Positions 26,601-36,400 of a stretch of 64,000 nt of DNA are shown in pieces. Under the pieces are notes generated by a model. The model worked only from the letters and a program-made list of their open reading frames with translations. It was not told where the DNA came from and searched no databases. Origin of the DNA: Zoroaster sp. YZ-2022. Lineage: Eukaryota; Echinodermata; Asteroidea; Forcipulatida; Zoroasteridae. The translations under genes and the position numbers were made by a program. The stretch lies in assembly GCA_029582265.1 (NCBI GenBank), contig CM055837.1:14402777-14466776 (forward strand). The letters run 5' to 3'. Within the stretch, counting starts at the first letter, position 1. The number at the start of each line of letters is the position of its first letter.

Positions 26601-28568
26601 CTGGTTAGTCTGATCCCGCTCAGTTTAATGCGCTGTAAAAGTGAGATGAATCCCAGACCAATGACTCATGCATCGCTGGCTAGCCGGCTGACAACGCTGT
26701 AAACAAAACCTCGCCAGTCTGATCCCGCCCGCTGGATCAGCGTATATGCGAGGCGAATCCCAGACCGGCGACTGGGCGTATTGCTGGCTGACAACGCTGC
26801 AGAACAAACCTCGCCAGTCTGATCCCGGCCCGCTACTGTGCGGCATAAGCAAGTAAAGCGAATCCCAGACTGATGACTCATCATGGATGGCGCCTGGTCG
26901 GCTCACCAACGTTTTCGCAGAACAGGTCAAATGAAAATCGCTATAACTTAATGGGACCTCGATGTCAAGGTACAACCCACATGCACTGTCGGAAAGGGCC
27001 TAACGAAGATTCCATTGAGAATGCGGTGAAGGCCGACTGTGTTAGATCCAAAATTATTCAGTCTCAAACTCTTTCTTTTGTTTTTAAGACCACTAATTAA
27101 TTTTTAAGTACATTTGAAACAGTTTTCTGGCTACAGATCTAATTTTTAAGCTTTATTTTGATACCAAGATCGCCAGATTGATGATTGAATGAAAGTCCCT
27201 CAGATAAAAATGGGTCTTACCGCTAATTTTTTGGGACCATTTTTGAGCGGCGAATTTGACAGTTGATTTTCCGCTTTGGGCCATTTTCGGGCTTCGTTTT
27301 CATCTTCAACACGACGGTAAAATTCGTTCAAAACCTTTTTAAAGTGTGAAACAGTGAAAATGGTGCTTGAATCTACTGTGTTGGGAGTTGTAGCTTTGTT
27401 TTCTAGTGAGAAATAATTTTTTGAAGTTAGAAATTATCGCTCGTAATGGAGTTTTTTTCAGCAATTTTGATGTGAGGGCGCTGTTGCTTTCGTCCTCCCT
27501 ACCATTGGACTACCCAAACCCCAGCAGCTAACACTAGTACTGTAGTAGTAGTCCCGTTGCTAAAACTACTAACAGTTAGCAGACTAACATTAACATTAGT
27601 GTTAATAAACCCTTTCACAGTAATGTGCTCCATGTTTTTATTTCGAACACTCGTTGCCGTCTGCAACACAGCACTCAAACTTCACGCACGCGTTTGGAGG
27701 GAGCATGGGATGAGGTTTGAACGCTGGGTCGCAGACGGCAACGAGTGTTCGAAATAAACAATTTTGCCCAGTCAAAAATATGGCACATATTACTGTGAAA
27801 GGGTTTATTTCGAACCCCGTTTGATCCATGGAGGTACCTAATCTAATTCTACCTCCATGACCATGGTTTGATCTTACTTTAGCCTACCAGGCATTTATTT
27901 ACAGGCCTAGTAACATTAACTTTAACTTAACCATTTTAATAATAATAATAATAATGTGTGGACTTATATAGTGCACGTATCCACCAACTGAGTGGTGCTC
28001 AAGGCGCATATTATTACCCCTGCTCATAAGGCTCATAAATCATTCCTGAAACCATCTCAGCTCCCTGGGGAGTATACAGCTCAATTGCTGCCATTACAGT
28101 GCATGATATAGGGCTAATCAACCAACTCTGCCCTCACAGGTACCCATTTAGCCCCTGGGTGGAGAGAAGCAATTATGGTTAAGTGTCTTGCTCAAGGACA
28201 CAAGTGTCACGACCAGGATTCGAACCCACATTCTGCTGCTAACACCAGAACTTGACTGAGTCCGGTAAGCTAGACCGCTCGGCCACGACACTCCACATTT
28301 TATCCAATTTACGGGCCTAACATTTTTATATCTTTAAATATTAAAGAAGTTAGGCCTAATATATATCTAATAACTTTAATTTAGTCAAGTTTGTTTTTCT
28401 TAATATTTCAATATAATGTTAGATAGGCCCATCGAGTTTATTTAATGCAAAAATAACTTACTGTTGTTGCACTTGCAGTGGATCTCTGTATTTCTTGCGT
28501 TGTGGAACAGCCCGCGGTTGACTAGCGAACGTGTATGTGCCACTTTTTTGAGGTAAAACTGTTGCCAT
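11558..28568 (-). CDS. RSPH3: RSPH3, radial spoke protein 3 (whole gene, 7 coding exons)
   Basis: RSPH3 is the spoke-stalk scaffold of motile cilia and flagella. It anchors the radial spoke to the axonemal doublet and acts as an A-kinase anchoring protein. Coding exons, in transcript order: 28568-28462, 21647-21563, 21211-20924, 20561-20358, 20116-19867, 12958-12783 and 11662-11558. Phases 2, 0, 0, 0, 1, 0 join without a break into 405 codons (404 residues plus stop). Signature segments are TYTFASQPRAVPQRKKYR (residues 11-28), the NIMYDRR motif (about 44-50), DVQTELYLEE and PPTPLFVPAKTG in exon 3, the LFDFD...EVLVGKT...EVMEEEE block in exon 4, and FAQSYLADLIPSVFG plus GYFYDP in exon 5. The C-terminus is an acidic tail. 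Introns 1 and 5 are large and full of transposons; the others are 241-1120 bases. Family assignment is essentially certain, and the length matches a short-form invertebrate RSPH3. Confidence 0.96.
11843..12155. mobile_element. TTAA-flanked MITE, CCCTCCTA termini (GAAAGGT-rich)
   Basis: TTAA-CCCTCCTAT at the left and ATAGGAGGG-TTAA at the right. The body carries about ten copies of GAAAGGT or its complement. It lies in RSPH3 intron 6. Confidence 0.82.
12341..12551. mobile_element. TTAA-flanked MITE, CCCTAAC termini
   Basis: TTAA-CCCTAACAATCC at the left and GAGTTGGGG-TTAA at the right. Internal inverted pieces are built from TCCAAC/GTTGGA. It lies in RSPH3 intron 6. Confidence 0.65.
12783..12958 (-). 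CDS. RSPH3: RSPH3 coding exon 6
   Basis: The acceptor ATGTCAACAG enters in phase 1, completing an Ala codon and giving LDAIIRDVV across the junction. The donor is GAG|GTAAGC. It encodes an amphipathic, Ala/Glu-rich helix (residues 313-370) that continues the conserved C-terminal spoke domain. Confidence 0.93.
13092..13234. mobile_element. Small foldback MITE (GATTTCACAAAG termini)
   Basis: CTCGATTTCACAAAGCAC is mirrored by CTCTTTGTGAAATCG, with inner pairs CTTAAGAT/ATCTTAG. The ends resemble those of the MITE at 40065-40712 (CCAATTTCATA), so they may share a mobiliser. Confidence 0.7.
13499..16543. mobile_element. 3-kb element with about 33-bp inverted termini, unclassified
   Basis: ATATGGCTCATTTCA(T/C)CAGGTTGGGATACA occurs at 13515-13545 and in reverse at 16490-16521. 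The interior has no recognisable transposase. It repeatedly carries GA(T/C)GTAAC, in several cases near GGACACC. Boundaries are approximate because no clear target duplication was seen. Confidence 0.6.
16760..18584. mobile_element. hAT transposon, internally deleted
   Basis: The ends TAGGGCTGTGCG and GGCACAGCCCTA are inverted repeats. They are flanked by the exact 8-bp duplication CTTTAAAA (16752-16759 and 18585-18592), the hallmark of hAT insertion. Subterminal GGATACCCG repeats occur at both ends. It is 1825 bases long and retains only the C-terminal end of a transposase. Confidence 0.9.
17657..18000 (-). pseudogene. hAT transposase C-terminal fragment
   Basis: A reverse-strand frame of about 114 codons ends at TAA 17659-17657. 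It contains SERVFSTAGNIVTAKRSC followed by LTPANVNMLVFL, the hAT dimerisation domain that closes these transposases. The upstream part reads KLPSDLLETKFAEYLRTK. The catalytic core is absent, so it is a remnant. It sits inside the hAT element. Confidence 0.88.
19614..19645 (+). other. Stem-loop motif of retroelement type
   Basis: TGAAGAAGTAGCTGTAGC runs into TACGAAAGCTTATGCC, a short stem followed by CGAAAGC. The layout (GAAGA, stem, CGAAA) resembles the two other stem-loops at 21966 and 41561 and is seen beside retroelements in many invertebrate genomes. Assignment is tentative. Confidence 0.35.
19867..20116 (-). CDS. RSPH3: RSPH3 coding exon 5 (conserved core)
   Basis: Acceptor TTTACCCAG, donor G|GTAAGT, phase 0 to 1. 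It encodes residues 229-311, with KIGARAFAQSYLADLIPSVF and GYFYDP, the most conserved part of the family. In-frame readthrough past the donor is intron. Confidence 0.96.
20358..20561 (-). CDS. RSPH3: RSPH3 coding exon 4
   Basis: Acceptor CCTCCACAG, donor AAG|GTTAGT, phase 0 at both ends. It encodes residues 161-228, beginning LFDFDIEVKPIVEVLVGK and continuing into a Glu-rich coiled coil (residues about 185-228). The RII-binding amphipathic helix of the family is expected around here. Confidence 0.96.
20924..21211 (-). CDS. RSPH3: RSPH3 coding exon 3
   Basis: Acceptor CCGAAAACAG, donor GAT|GTAAGT, phase 0 at both ends, 96 codons. It encodes residues 65-160: a basic helix (IQRQQEVRRRKIAAKRAK), then GRKHIDVQTELYLEEL and the DRPPTPLFVPAKTG motif. 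Confidence 0.96.
21563..21647 (-). CDS. RSPH3: RSPH3 coding exon 2
   Basis: A short 85-base exon found by phase matching. The acceptor TTTTCTTTTCAG in phase 2 completes a Gln codon, and the donor is GCA|GTACGT. It encodes YGNIMYDRRIVRGNTYA, a conserved RSPH3 segment. Confidence 0.94.
21966..22005 (+). other. Stem-loop motif, CGAAACGTTGAG type
   Basis: GATGACTAGAGCAGACTAGT followed by CGAAACGTTGAG. Arms of five bases (ACTAG/CTAGT) enclose AGCAGA. It matches in layout the right arm of the large palindrome at 41441-41674. Confidence 0.45.
22512..23582 (-). mobile_element. hAT-like element H2, copy A (uninterrupted)
   Basis: The ends CAGTGAACGATTTC and AATTGTTCCCTG are imperfect inverted repeats, with AGATG on both sides. 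Motifs such as TTGCGATGCAAAA lie just inside. Copy B, in the opposite orientation at 57636-60527, matches it along its length apart from a 1.7-kb insertion. No open transposase remains. Confidence 0.75.
24234..26318. mobile_element. TA-flanked element with about 37-bp inverted termini
   Basis: CAGTACCGGCCGCAAGTAAT continues as TACAAATCCCTCCGAGT at the left and is repeated in reverse at the right with one or two mismatches. TA flanks both ends, which suggests Tc1/mariner-type integration. Subterminal zones are GC-rich and differ between ends. No transposase was found. Confidence 0.75.
25369..25409. repeat. Inverted repeat, 15-base arms
   Basis: TATTGGCTGAATTCC and its exact complement are separated by 11 bases. 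It lies inside the TA-flanked element and may be a remnant of another insertion. Confidence 0.8.
26594..26925. repeat. Three-unit tandem repeat, about 106-110 bp
   Basis: Three diverged head-to-tail units share AGTCTGATCCCG, then CGAATCCCAGAC about 45 bases later, then GGCTGACAACGCTG. Each unit is itself a partial dyad (GTCTG...CAGAC). The reverse-strand frames here are translations of the repeat. Confidence 0.75.
27604..27809. mobile_element. Foldback MITE, AATAAACCCTTTCACAG termini
   Basis: AATAAACCCTTTCACAGTAA and its complement form the ends. An inner pair (TTTCGAACACTCGTTGCCGT and complement) makes arms of over 60 bases with small interruptions. Confidence 0.8.
27938..28295 (-). mobile_element. 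tRNA-derived SINE, type 1
   Basis: Read on the - strand, a tRNA-like head (A box TGGCCGAGCGG, B box GGTTCGAATCC) leads into a conserved body (GGGAGCTGAGATGG) and the tail GCACTATATAAGTCC plus (ATT)n. It is one of at least seven near-full copies in the window. Confidence 0.93.
28462..28568 (-). CDS. RSPH3: RSPH3 coding exon 1 with start codon
   Basis: The ATG is at 28568-28566 in the context AAAATGGCA. The exon encodes 35 residues plus two bases and ends at ACA|GTAAGT. The segment TYTFASQPRAVPQRKKYR fixes frame and identity. A stop or transcription start further upstream was not resolved. Confidence 0.93.
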
Positions 28569-29176
28569 TTTAACTAGGATGGTTTATCCACAAGCTGTCT
28601 ATAAAATTATTTTGCTTACTAACTCCGTAAATGGGTGACAACGTTCTTTTACAATAAGTTAAAGCTGACAGATTTAGTAATTATTTTTTCGTCGTTCTCG
28701 CTACGGTTCTTACGTACTGCTGTTTGTTGTTCGATCGTCGATCTAGTGTAAAAACTGGATTGATGACTTATCACAGCTTTATGATTAACATTTTAAGAAG
28801 CTAAATATTAATCCGAGATATACTTTTGTGATGTTTTGGGGAAAGATAATCAATATTTTACTATTTAATAGCTACATTCATACTAATGAACAGGCTTAGC
28901 AAGGACTTTTGCAAAAATAACATTATAAACCTTTAAAATTGGTAATATGGAGGATTATTTTTAGGTTTAATATCGCGCAGGGATACTATTAGAGTTGACA
29001 TGCGCTGTAAATAATGGCGCCATGACAACAAGCCCGTCAGAAACATTAATGTAAAATGTTATCGATGAGGGCAGTATGCAATTTCTGCTTTCCGGTCAGC
29101 TATTTTTTCTGCGGTGTCAATGGCTTATAATTATACAAAAAGGTTCTTCAATAATTAATTCACCGTCAAAATTGAG

Positions 29177-29236
29177 TGGCATGGTAGTCTAGTGGTTAGA
29201 ACGCTAGCCTTGCAAGTAGAAGGTACCGAGACTAGG
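29177..29236 (+). repeat. Degenerate tRNA-like sequence
   Basis: GGCATGGTAGTCTAGTGGTT resembles a tRNA D-arm/A box, and GGTACCGAGACTAGG a decayed B box. The B box is too altered for a working tRNA gene, so it is more likely a SINE head fragment. Confidence 0.4.
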
Positions 29237-29888
29237 TTTTTAAAAACATTTTAAACTACAAAATATTATTTCAGAAGCAAAGCCTTTCTATATATTAGTA
29301 ATTCACGGTTGTGGAGGATTATTTAAAGGAAAAAACAAAGTCAAATATTCATTTTTTTTTTTTTAGTATACAAATGTATATAGTTGACGAAGTGTACGGA
29401 AGAAAAAAAAATCGCTTGCGGTCACAGCAATTAGTTGATCTCAGCAACATAACGCCCCTGACAAAAACGCCCCATCGCAATAAACGCCCTCGTAGAGAAT
29501 TTATAATTTACAAGAATTAAATATTTACAACAATGACAGATAAAAACATAGTTAAAATAATTGGAGATTGTAAATGAAACGATACCTTTCCACAAATACC
29601 CTAAGCTTCCAAACTGTTTCCAAAATTTTAAAATATCTCAAACATTTCCAACAATTTTCCCCTTTCTCAAAAAAGTTCCAAACATTAAAACATTTGCATG
29701 TGGCGATGGGGTGTTTTTGTCGTCAGGGGCGATGTTCAAGGGGCCGGGGCGTTATATGGCGATGCATGGGGCGTAATGACTGGATAACCATATCCCATAT
29801 ACTGGCAAAGGGGCGATGGGGCGTGGTGGCAAGAGGCGTTATGATTATGGCGATGGGCGTACAAATCCTATACTGGGGCGTATTAAGG

Positions 29889-29984
29889 ACACAAGCGATC
29901 TGCCAGGCCGGGATTCGAACCCATTATTCTGACCTACACCGAACTTGAGTCCAGTGCACTAGACTGCTCAGTCATGATCGACAC
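29889..29984 (-). mobile_element. SINE head fragment
   Basis: On the - strand, GACTGAGCAGTCTAGTGCAC (A box region) and GGGTTCGAATCCCGGCC (B box) are followed by CTTGTGTCCTTAA. It is a diverged relative of the type 1 SINE that lost its body. Confidence 0.65.
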
Positions 29985-30673
29985 ACTCGATCATACCCTT
30001 TCCTATACATTAAATAATTTGACAGCCAATGACGACAGGAAGTCCCTCAGCTTGGTTAAGGGCACCTGCACAGCTCAACACTGACCGACGGGCGTGGAGT
30101 TCAGTGAAGGGACAATTCCTTCCATTCACATGACAAACAAACAAGACAACAAACGGACATTGATATTGTTACAATAATTGAAATGCGGGGACCAATGCTC
30201 TTTATTTTGCAAATACCTGATTGTTGTTTTTGTATTTTATGCTTCCAAGTTCCATCCGAGTGTATTAATTTATCAAGCTAAATTTAGTTATCCAGAGACG
30301 TTTGGGAACGTGAACCCACCAGGAAGAGCATGCAGAGTGGTTCGCTCGTGCCCCAATCTATTCACATCCAGGTAGGTAGGTACGTGTGTGGTATGATCTG
30401 GGGACAACTTTTGCACAGCGGCGGCACCAGACCTGTTAAACTGTGGGGGGGGGGGGCAAGAGGGGGGCAAGTTAAAATTTAAGGGGTGGGGGCAACATTA
30501 ATCTTTAATGTAATTTTGTACTGCTGAAAAAGCATTGACTTACCATCGGGGAAAAAATTGGGGGAAGGGGGGGGGCGGCAATTGGGGGGGAAAAGAAAGT
30601 AACCGGGGGGGCATTTGTCCCCTGACCCCACCCCCCCGTAGCGCCGCCGCTGCTTTTGCACTGTGGTCTGTAG

Positions 30674-32507
30674 TAGGCCTGTGCGAATAATTCGATTATT
30701 CGAATATTCGCGAATAGTTGTTGCTAATCGTACTCGTATTCGCGGTTTTTGAATTATTCGATTAATCGCACAGGCGCGAATACCTGCAACTATTCGCGAA
30801 TAATGATCAATTGCCTTTGAACCATTCAATGAACGTGAAGTGTTTGCTTACTATTCACAACTACTATTCCTAAGTAATCCTATTAAGCTGGCAATTACAC
30901 CGTTTTGTCTAGTCATGGTGGTAAGCTTTGTACTTGTACGTGTTTGCAAATAGTAATGCCTTTGAGGAAGCCGACATGGAAGGCTGGATGGTTGTGACTG
31001 CAGCGACTGTTACCTGCTGAAAGATGATAACAGTGCACTCATTTGTCCTAAGTAACTGTCTTGTCATTGTTCTGTTCATAGCCTCGCTGATGTCTAAAGC
31101 GCTTAAGAATAAATGTAATACAGTGTAATACATTTATATGAAGAATAAATCACTTCCAGCAACTGGACAATAGGCATCCTGGAGCAGTGGCGTAACTAGG
31201 GAACAATTTTCGGGGGAACTAGGGATTGCACCACTTTTTCTAGGGGGAATATCAATACTTGAATCCTGCAGTCTCAAACAGTGACCTATTTTTTCTAAAT
31301 TCTGCACCCGCGGGGGGTACTTGCAGAGTGCTGAATGAACATACTTCATATTTTTGTAGCATAAACTTGTGCTAATAGTAATTAAATTTGAACACTACAA
31401 AATCATGTAACGTTTTTGTTTTTGAAGAAAAGCTGGGGATGACGAATTGATGATTAAACAACTGCGATTAATTTACACTAACTTGAATGTTTCATGTTGT
31501 TTATTTATTACACATCGATTTGTTTGAAAATGTCAATTTATTTTCATAAATATTAACTACGAAAAGCATGGTTCTATTGGTCACTGCCTTTCGCATTGCG
31601 GGTGTAATTGCCTTTGCACTTGCAGGTAACGTACATGTAGGTCTACTGATGAGTAATGATAAATCCCACCGATCCACTTATTGCATCGCATGACGTTATT
31701 GTTTGCCACGCCCCATTTGGTTCCCAAGAAAAGATTGTCCAATAATGATAACGTAATTTGCGGTGAGCATAAGTCAATCACAAAACGCATAGGCCGTCGT
31801 ACAAAATCAGTTCAGGTACACGCACCACGTGTGTGCCTGAACCAAAGGTTTTTAAGCATAGTGCGGGGCACACTGCGGAAGCTTTGGACATAAACAACGA
31901 AATTCGTCTAAAAAGTGGCCCCTGCATGAGCATAAACACGTACTGCTTGCATGGTTATTTTTTATTTTGTGTATAGGAGTATAGGACTAGGCTAATCGAT
32001 TTGAAATAACAGGGGGGACCGTTAACTTATTGGTATTTCTCTTAACGGCGACTTAAATATAAACAAGATCTCTTCAATGCGTTCATTTTATGGGGTTTAG
32101 GTGGACTTCCCTCTGTTGATATGGGATGAACGTAACTGCGCGTGACTTAGCATGTGCTCAATGTGCACTGTTAATGCTAATTGTGCTGGAAGTTTCCCAC
32201 GCTGCCAGAGTAATAACTCGACGGCGATTGGATTTTCACTTACAAAAATGTATTATTTTGAGTACAATTTTGCAAGAAATAAAGAAAAAACAACAACAGG
32301 CATTAAAGAGCTTAATGTATGTGTTTGTTTATTGTCTGAATGTTACAAATAGGCCAGAAATTACTATCAAAGCAATTGTTTTTAATGTTTTAGTACTTTT
32401 ATAAACCGCGGAAAAAAATTGGCCAACTATTCGCGAATAGTCGATTATTCGCGAAAAGTTGCCGCGCGATTAATCGAATAGTAAATTTTACTATTCGCCC
32501 AGGCCTA
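30674..32507. mobile_element. hAT-like element with TAGGCCTGTGCG termini
   Basis: TAGGCCTGTGCGAATA at the left is mirrored by TATTCGCCCAGGCCTA at the right. Many TATTCG/CGAATA subterminal repeats follow. GTCTGTAG precedes it; GTC-TAGTC-TGTAG follows, which would be the same 8-bp duplication with five extra bases. No transposase frame was recognised. Confidence 0.72.
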
Positions 32508-33057
32508 GTCTAGTCTGTAGCACTGCTAGGAAACGTAAGGGTCATCACTGCATGCACGGCACGACATTATTGCGTGATAGCTAATGCCAACTTATTTTGA
32601 GTTGAGATGTAAATAAATTGTTGAAACTGTCAGACAGGCGTCATTCTAAGTTCTTACGTTGTAGTCCATCTCTTCAATAATAATATTTATTAGCTGCCTG
32701 GTTTTATATTTCAACACAACGGATTTGGGGAAGATAAATTTCATCAACCAATAAGATAAATTTATTTGTACCACGGTGGTCAGATTGGTATAGGAGACAC
32801 TGCTGACTACTCCTGGCATGCGCATGTCAAGGCCATGGCACTCGAATTGCGACAGCGCCCCCACCGACCGCTGCGTCACCGCCAGCTGGCCGCGATACTT
32901 CTATAGTTCTAGTTCTAGTTCTACGGTCCAGTTTTTCAAGCGGTCAAGCGGTCAATTCAAGGTTAAGCACTAGACTAACATTAACGTTAGGTCGAACTCG
33001 AATGAGTGAGTTGCGATTTTACTATTTCTGCACAGTTTCTTCCTTCTTTGATTGAAA

Positions 33058-33452
33058 ATGACTTCAGTTCTGACGACTGCATTGAGTAACGTTAGATCGT
33101 TTTCGGCAGCGTGTCGCTCGTTACCGATACAATCGATTAACGCTAACACAAGACAACACTTGCTGAACATTAGTCGATTTCTAAGAAGGTTGGAACTTTT
33201 TGCCACTCGGCATATCAATCCATGTTCGTCGGGGATGATGGTACAGATGAAGTCATACCACAGTTCTCAAATCAGCTTGAATAAACAATGTTTATCTAAC
33301 CAAAGCTTGAAGCACGGGTTGAATAATTTGTTACCGGGCTTTTATGTACGCAGTTATTCGGGCATCAAAAGTGTACGAGGGGAATCATCACATCTTGAAC
33401 TTTGTGTTAGATCACTTTCAGTTGGTGTACCACTTTCTATAAAGAGAGAATT
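33058..33452 (+). CDS. FDX1: FDX1 exon 1 (start and long presequence)
   Basis: ATG at 33058 in the context TTGAAAATGAC; donor GAATT|GTAAGT. It encodes residues 1-131 plus two bases of a Leu codon. It is rich in Arg, Ser, Leu and Gln, with internal Met residues near 60-64 that could be alternative starts. Confidence 0.85.
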
Positions 33453-36400
33453 GTAAGTAACTTAGATTAAAATTGATATTGGGACTTGTAATGAATCAGC
33501 TTTGTTAAATGTATTTTTCAATTAAATTGTATAATTTGTAACAAGCAATCATAACACGAAATTGGATGGATGAATCGGCCAACGGACGAGTCAGATATTG
33601 TGGCCAAAACTAGTCTTAGTTTATTGGTCAAGTTGGTCATAGCCCAGAGTCAAGTTAGTCAACGAATGAGTCGGTCAGCAGACAAGTTGGTTTACAATGG
33701 GCAAGTGGTAACAGACGAATCATTCAACAGAGGACTTGACAACACCCCTTTGTAATTTGACTGTCGGTGTGGGTGGAACTCCACTGTTAAAACCACAACA
33801 CCTAACAATCTCAGGGGATGTGCAAAAATTCATTGGTCAAACTGACTCTAAATATTTTATCCAAACCTCATTTTCCTCTCATCCCTATGTTGTATTTAGA
33901 GAGAAATTTTTTTTTCTCAAAACATTTCTGAGAAAAAGCATTCCAGTAACTTCTTTAAACTAGTGATTCTATAATCATGTAACATTTATTTACTCTTTTT
34001 TTGTAGAGTGACCATTCACTTCATCAACAGAGATGGTGCAAAGATAACGGTCAAGGCACGCACTGGACAAAACTTGCTGGACGTTGTAGTTGACAATGAT
34101 GTTGACATTGATGGATATGGTAAAATGGACTTAATATTATTATTTACTCGGCCAATGACAACATCAACACAAACAGTACATCAAATAATACAATGGAAAT
34201 GTAAAGCACTTTGGAAATACACTTACAAGGGAGAGGGATGGAGGAACATGTACATTAGATAGATGAAGGAGGCAGGGGAGAGGGATGGAGGAACATGTAC
34301 ATTAGATAGATGGAGGGAGGGGAGAGGGATGGAGGAACATGTACATTAGATAGATGGAGGGAGGGGAGAGGGATGGAGGAACATGTACATTAGATAGATG
34401 AAGGAGGGAGGGGAGAGGGATGGAGGAACATGTACATTAGATAGATGAAGGAGGGATGGGAGAGGGATGGAGGAACATGTACATTAGATAGATGAAGGAG
34501 GCAGGGGAGAGGGATGGAGGAACATGTACATTAGATAGATGAAGGAGGGAGGGGAGAGGGACGGAGGAACATGCACATTAGATAGATGAAGGAGGCAGGG
34601 GAGAGGGTGGAGGAACATGTACATTAGATAGATGAAGGAGGGAGGGGAGAGGGACGGAGGAACATGCACATTAGATAGATGAAGGAGGGAGGGGAGAGGG
34701 ACGGAGGAACATGTACATTAGATAGATGAAGGAGGGAGGAGGGAGGGATGGAGGAACATGTACATTAGATAGATGAAGGAGGGATGGGAGAGGGACGGAG
34801 GAACATGCACATCAGATAGATGAAGGAGGCAGGGGAGAGGGACGGAGGAACATGTACATTAGATAGATGAAGGAGGGAGGAGGGAGGGGAGAGGGATGGA
34901 GGAGCATGTACATTAGATAGAGGGAGGGGAGAGGGACGGAGGAACATGTACATTAGATAGATGAAGGAGGGATGGGAGAGGGACGGAGGAACATGCACAT
35001 CAGATAGATGAAGGAGGCAGGGGAGAGGGACGGAGGAACATGTACATTAGATAGATGAAGGAGGCAGGGGAGAGGGACAGGGACGGAGGAACATATACAT
35101 TAGATAGATGAAGGAGGCAGGGGAGAGGGATGGAGGAACATAATAATAATAATAATAATAATAATAATGTGTGGACTTATATAGCGCACGTATCCACCAA
35201 CTGAGTGGTGCTCAAGGTGCATATTATTACCCCTGCTCATAAGGCTCATAAGGCTCATAAATCATTCCTGAAACCATCTCAGCTCCCTGGGGAGTATACA
35301 GCTCAATTGCTGCCATTACAGCGCATATAGGGCTAATCAACCAACTCTGCCCTCACAGGTACCCATTTAACCCCTGGGTGGAGAGAAGCAATTATGGTTA
35401 AGTGTCTTGCTCAAGGACACAAGTGTCACGGCCGGGATTCGAACCCACATTCTGCTGCTAACACCAGAACTTGAGTCCGGTAAGCTAGACCGCTCGGCCA
35501 CGACACTCCACATGTACATTAGATAGATGAAGGAGGCAGGGGAGAGGGACGGAGGAACATGCACATCAGATAGATGAAGGAGGCAGGGGAGAGGGATGGA
35601 GGAACATGTACATTAGATAGATGAAGAGGGATGGGAGAGGGACGGAGGGACATGCACATCAGATAGATGAAGGAGGCAGGGGAGAGGGACGGAGGAACAT
35701 GCACATCAGATAGATGAAGGAGGCAGGGGAGAGGGACGGAGGAACATGTACATTAGATAGATGAAGGAGGGAGGAGGGAGGAGGGAGGAGGGAGGAGGGA
35801 GGAGGGAGGGGAGAGGGACGGAGGAACATGTACATTAGATAGATGAAGGAGGGATGGGAGAGGGACGGAGGAACATGCACATCAGATAGATGAAGGAGGC
35901 AGGGGAGAGGGACGGAGGAACATGCACATCAGATAGATGGAGGCAGGGGAGAGGGACGGAGGAACATGTACATTAGATAGATGAAGAGGGAGGGGAGAGG
36001 GACGGAGGAACATATACATCAGATAGATGAAGGAGGGAGGGGAGAGGGATGGAGGGGGATAGACAATCTATTCTAAGATTGCCAGGATGAACAAAAATGT
36101 ACCTAAACACTGACAGGAAAGCCTGCTCATCCATTCTCAGGATCATGTATAGTTAATCATAATATAAAACAATAACACCTTTTTTAAATATAAATATAAA
36201 CGATTAAATAAAATAAATAACACGAAAATACATGGCAAAATAGCATAAACTTTAACCGTTAAAAATAAGCTATGAATAAGAAGCTATGAATATAACTACA
36301 TGTACATGTGACATGACCAATATCCACATACTTTTCTTAAGCCCACCCCCCTCCCCCAAAAAAAATAAAAAATAAAAAAAGTCTCTGGTTTCTGGTCTCT

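Larger units (their letters stand above)
21648..28461 (-). other. RSPH3 intron 1
   Basis: A 6.8-kb intron between GTAAGT and TTTTCTTTTCAG. It contains a stem-loop motif (21966-22005), an hAT-like element (22512-23582), a 2.1-kb TA-flanked element (24234-26318), a three-unit tandem repeat (26594-26925), a foldback MITE (27604-27809) and a SINE (27938-28295). Segments 22040-22440 and 26930-27540 hold nothing I can name. Confidence 0.8.
28569..33057. other. Divergent intergenic region, RSPH3 to FDX1
   Basis: 4.5 kb separate the two start codons, which face away from each other. It holds two tRNA-like SINE heads, a G-rich low-complexity tract (30440-30650), a hAT-like element (30674-32507) and the presumed FDX1 promoter (about 32750-33000). 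No host exon is supported. Confidence 0.6.

Noticed and set aside
34484..35880. Several short Pro/Ser/Leu-rich reverse-strand proteins (MHVPPSLSP...)
   Set aside because: Repeated translations of the 47-bp minisatellite units.
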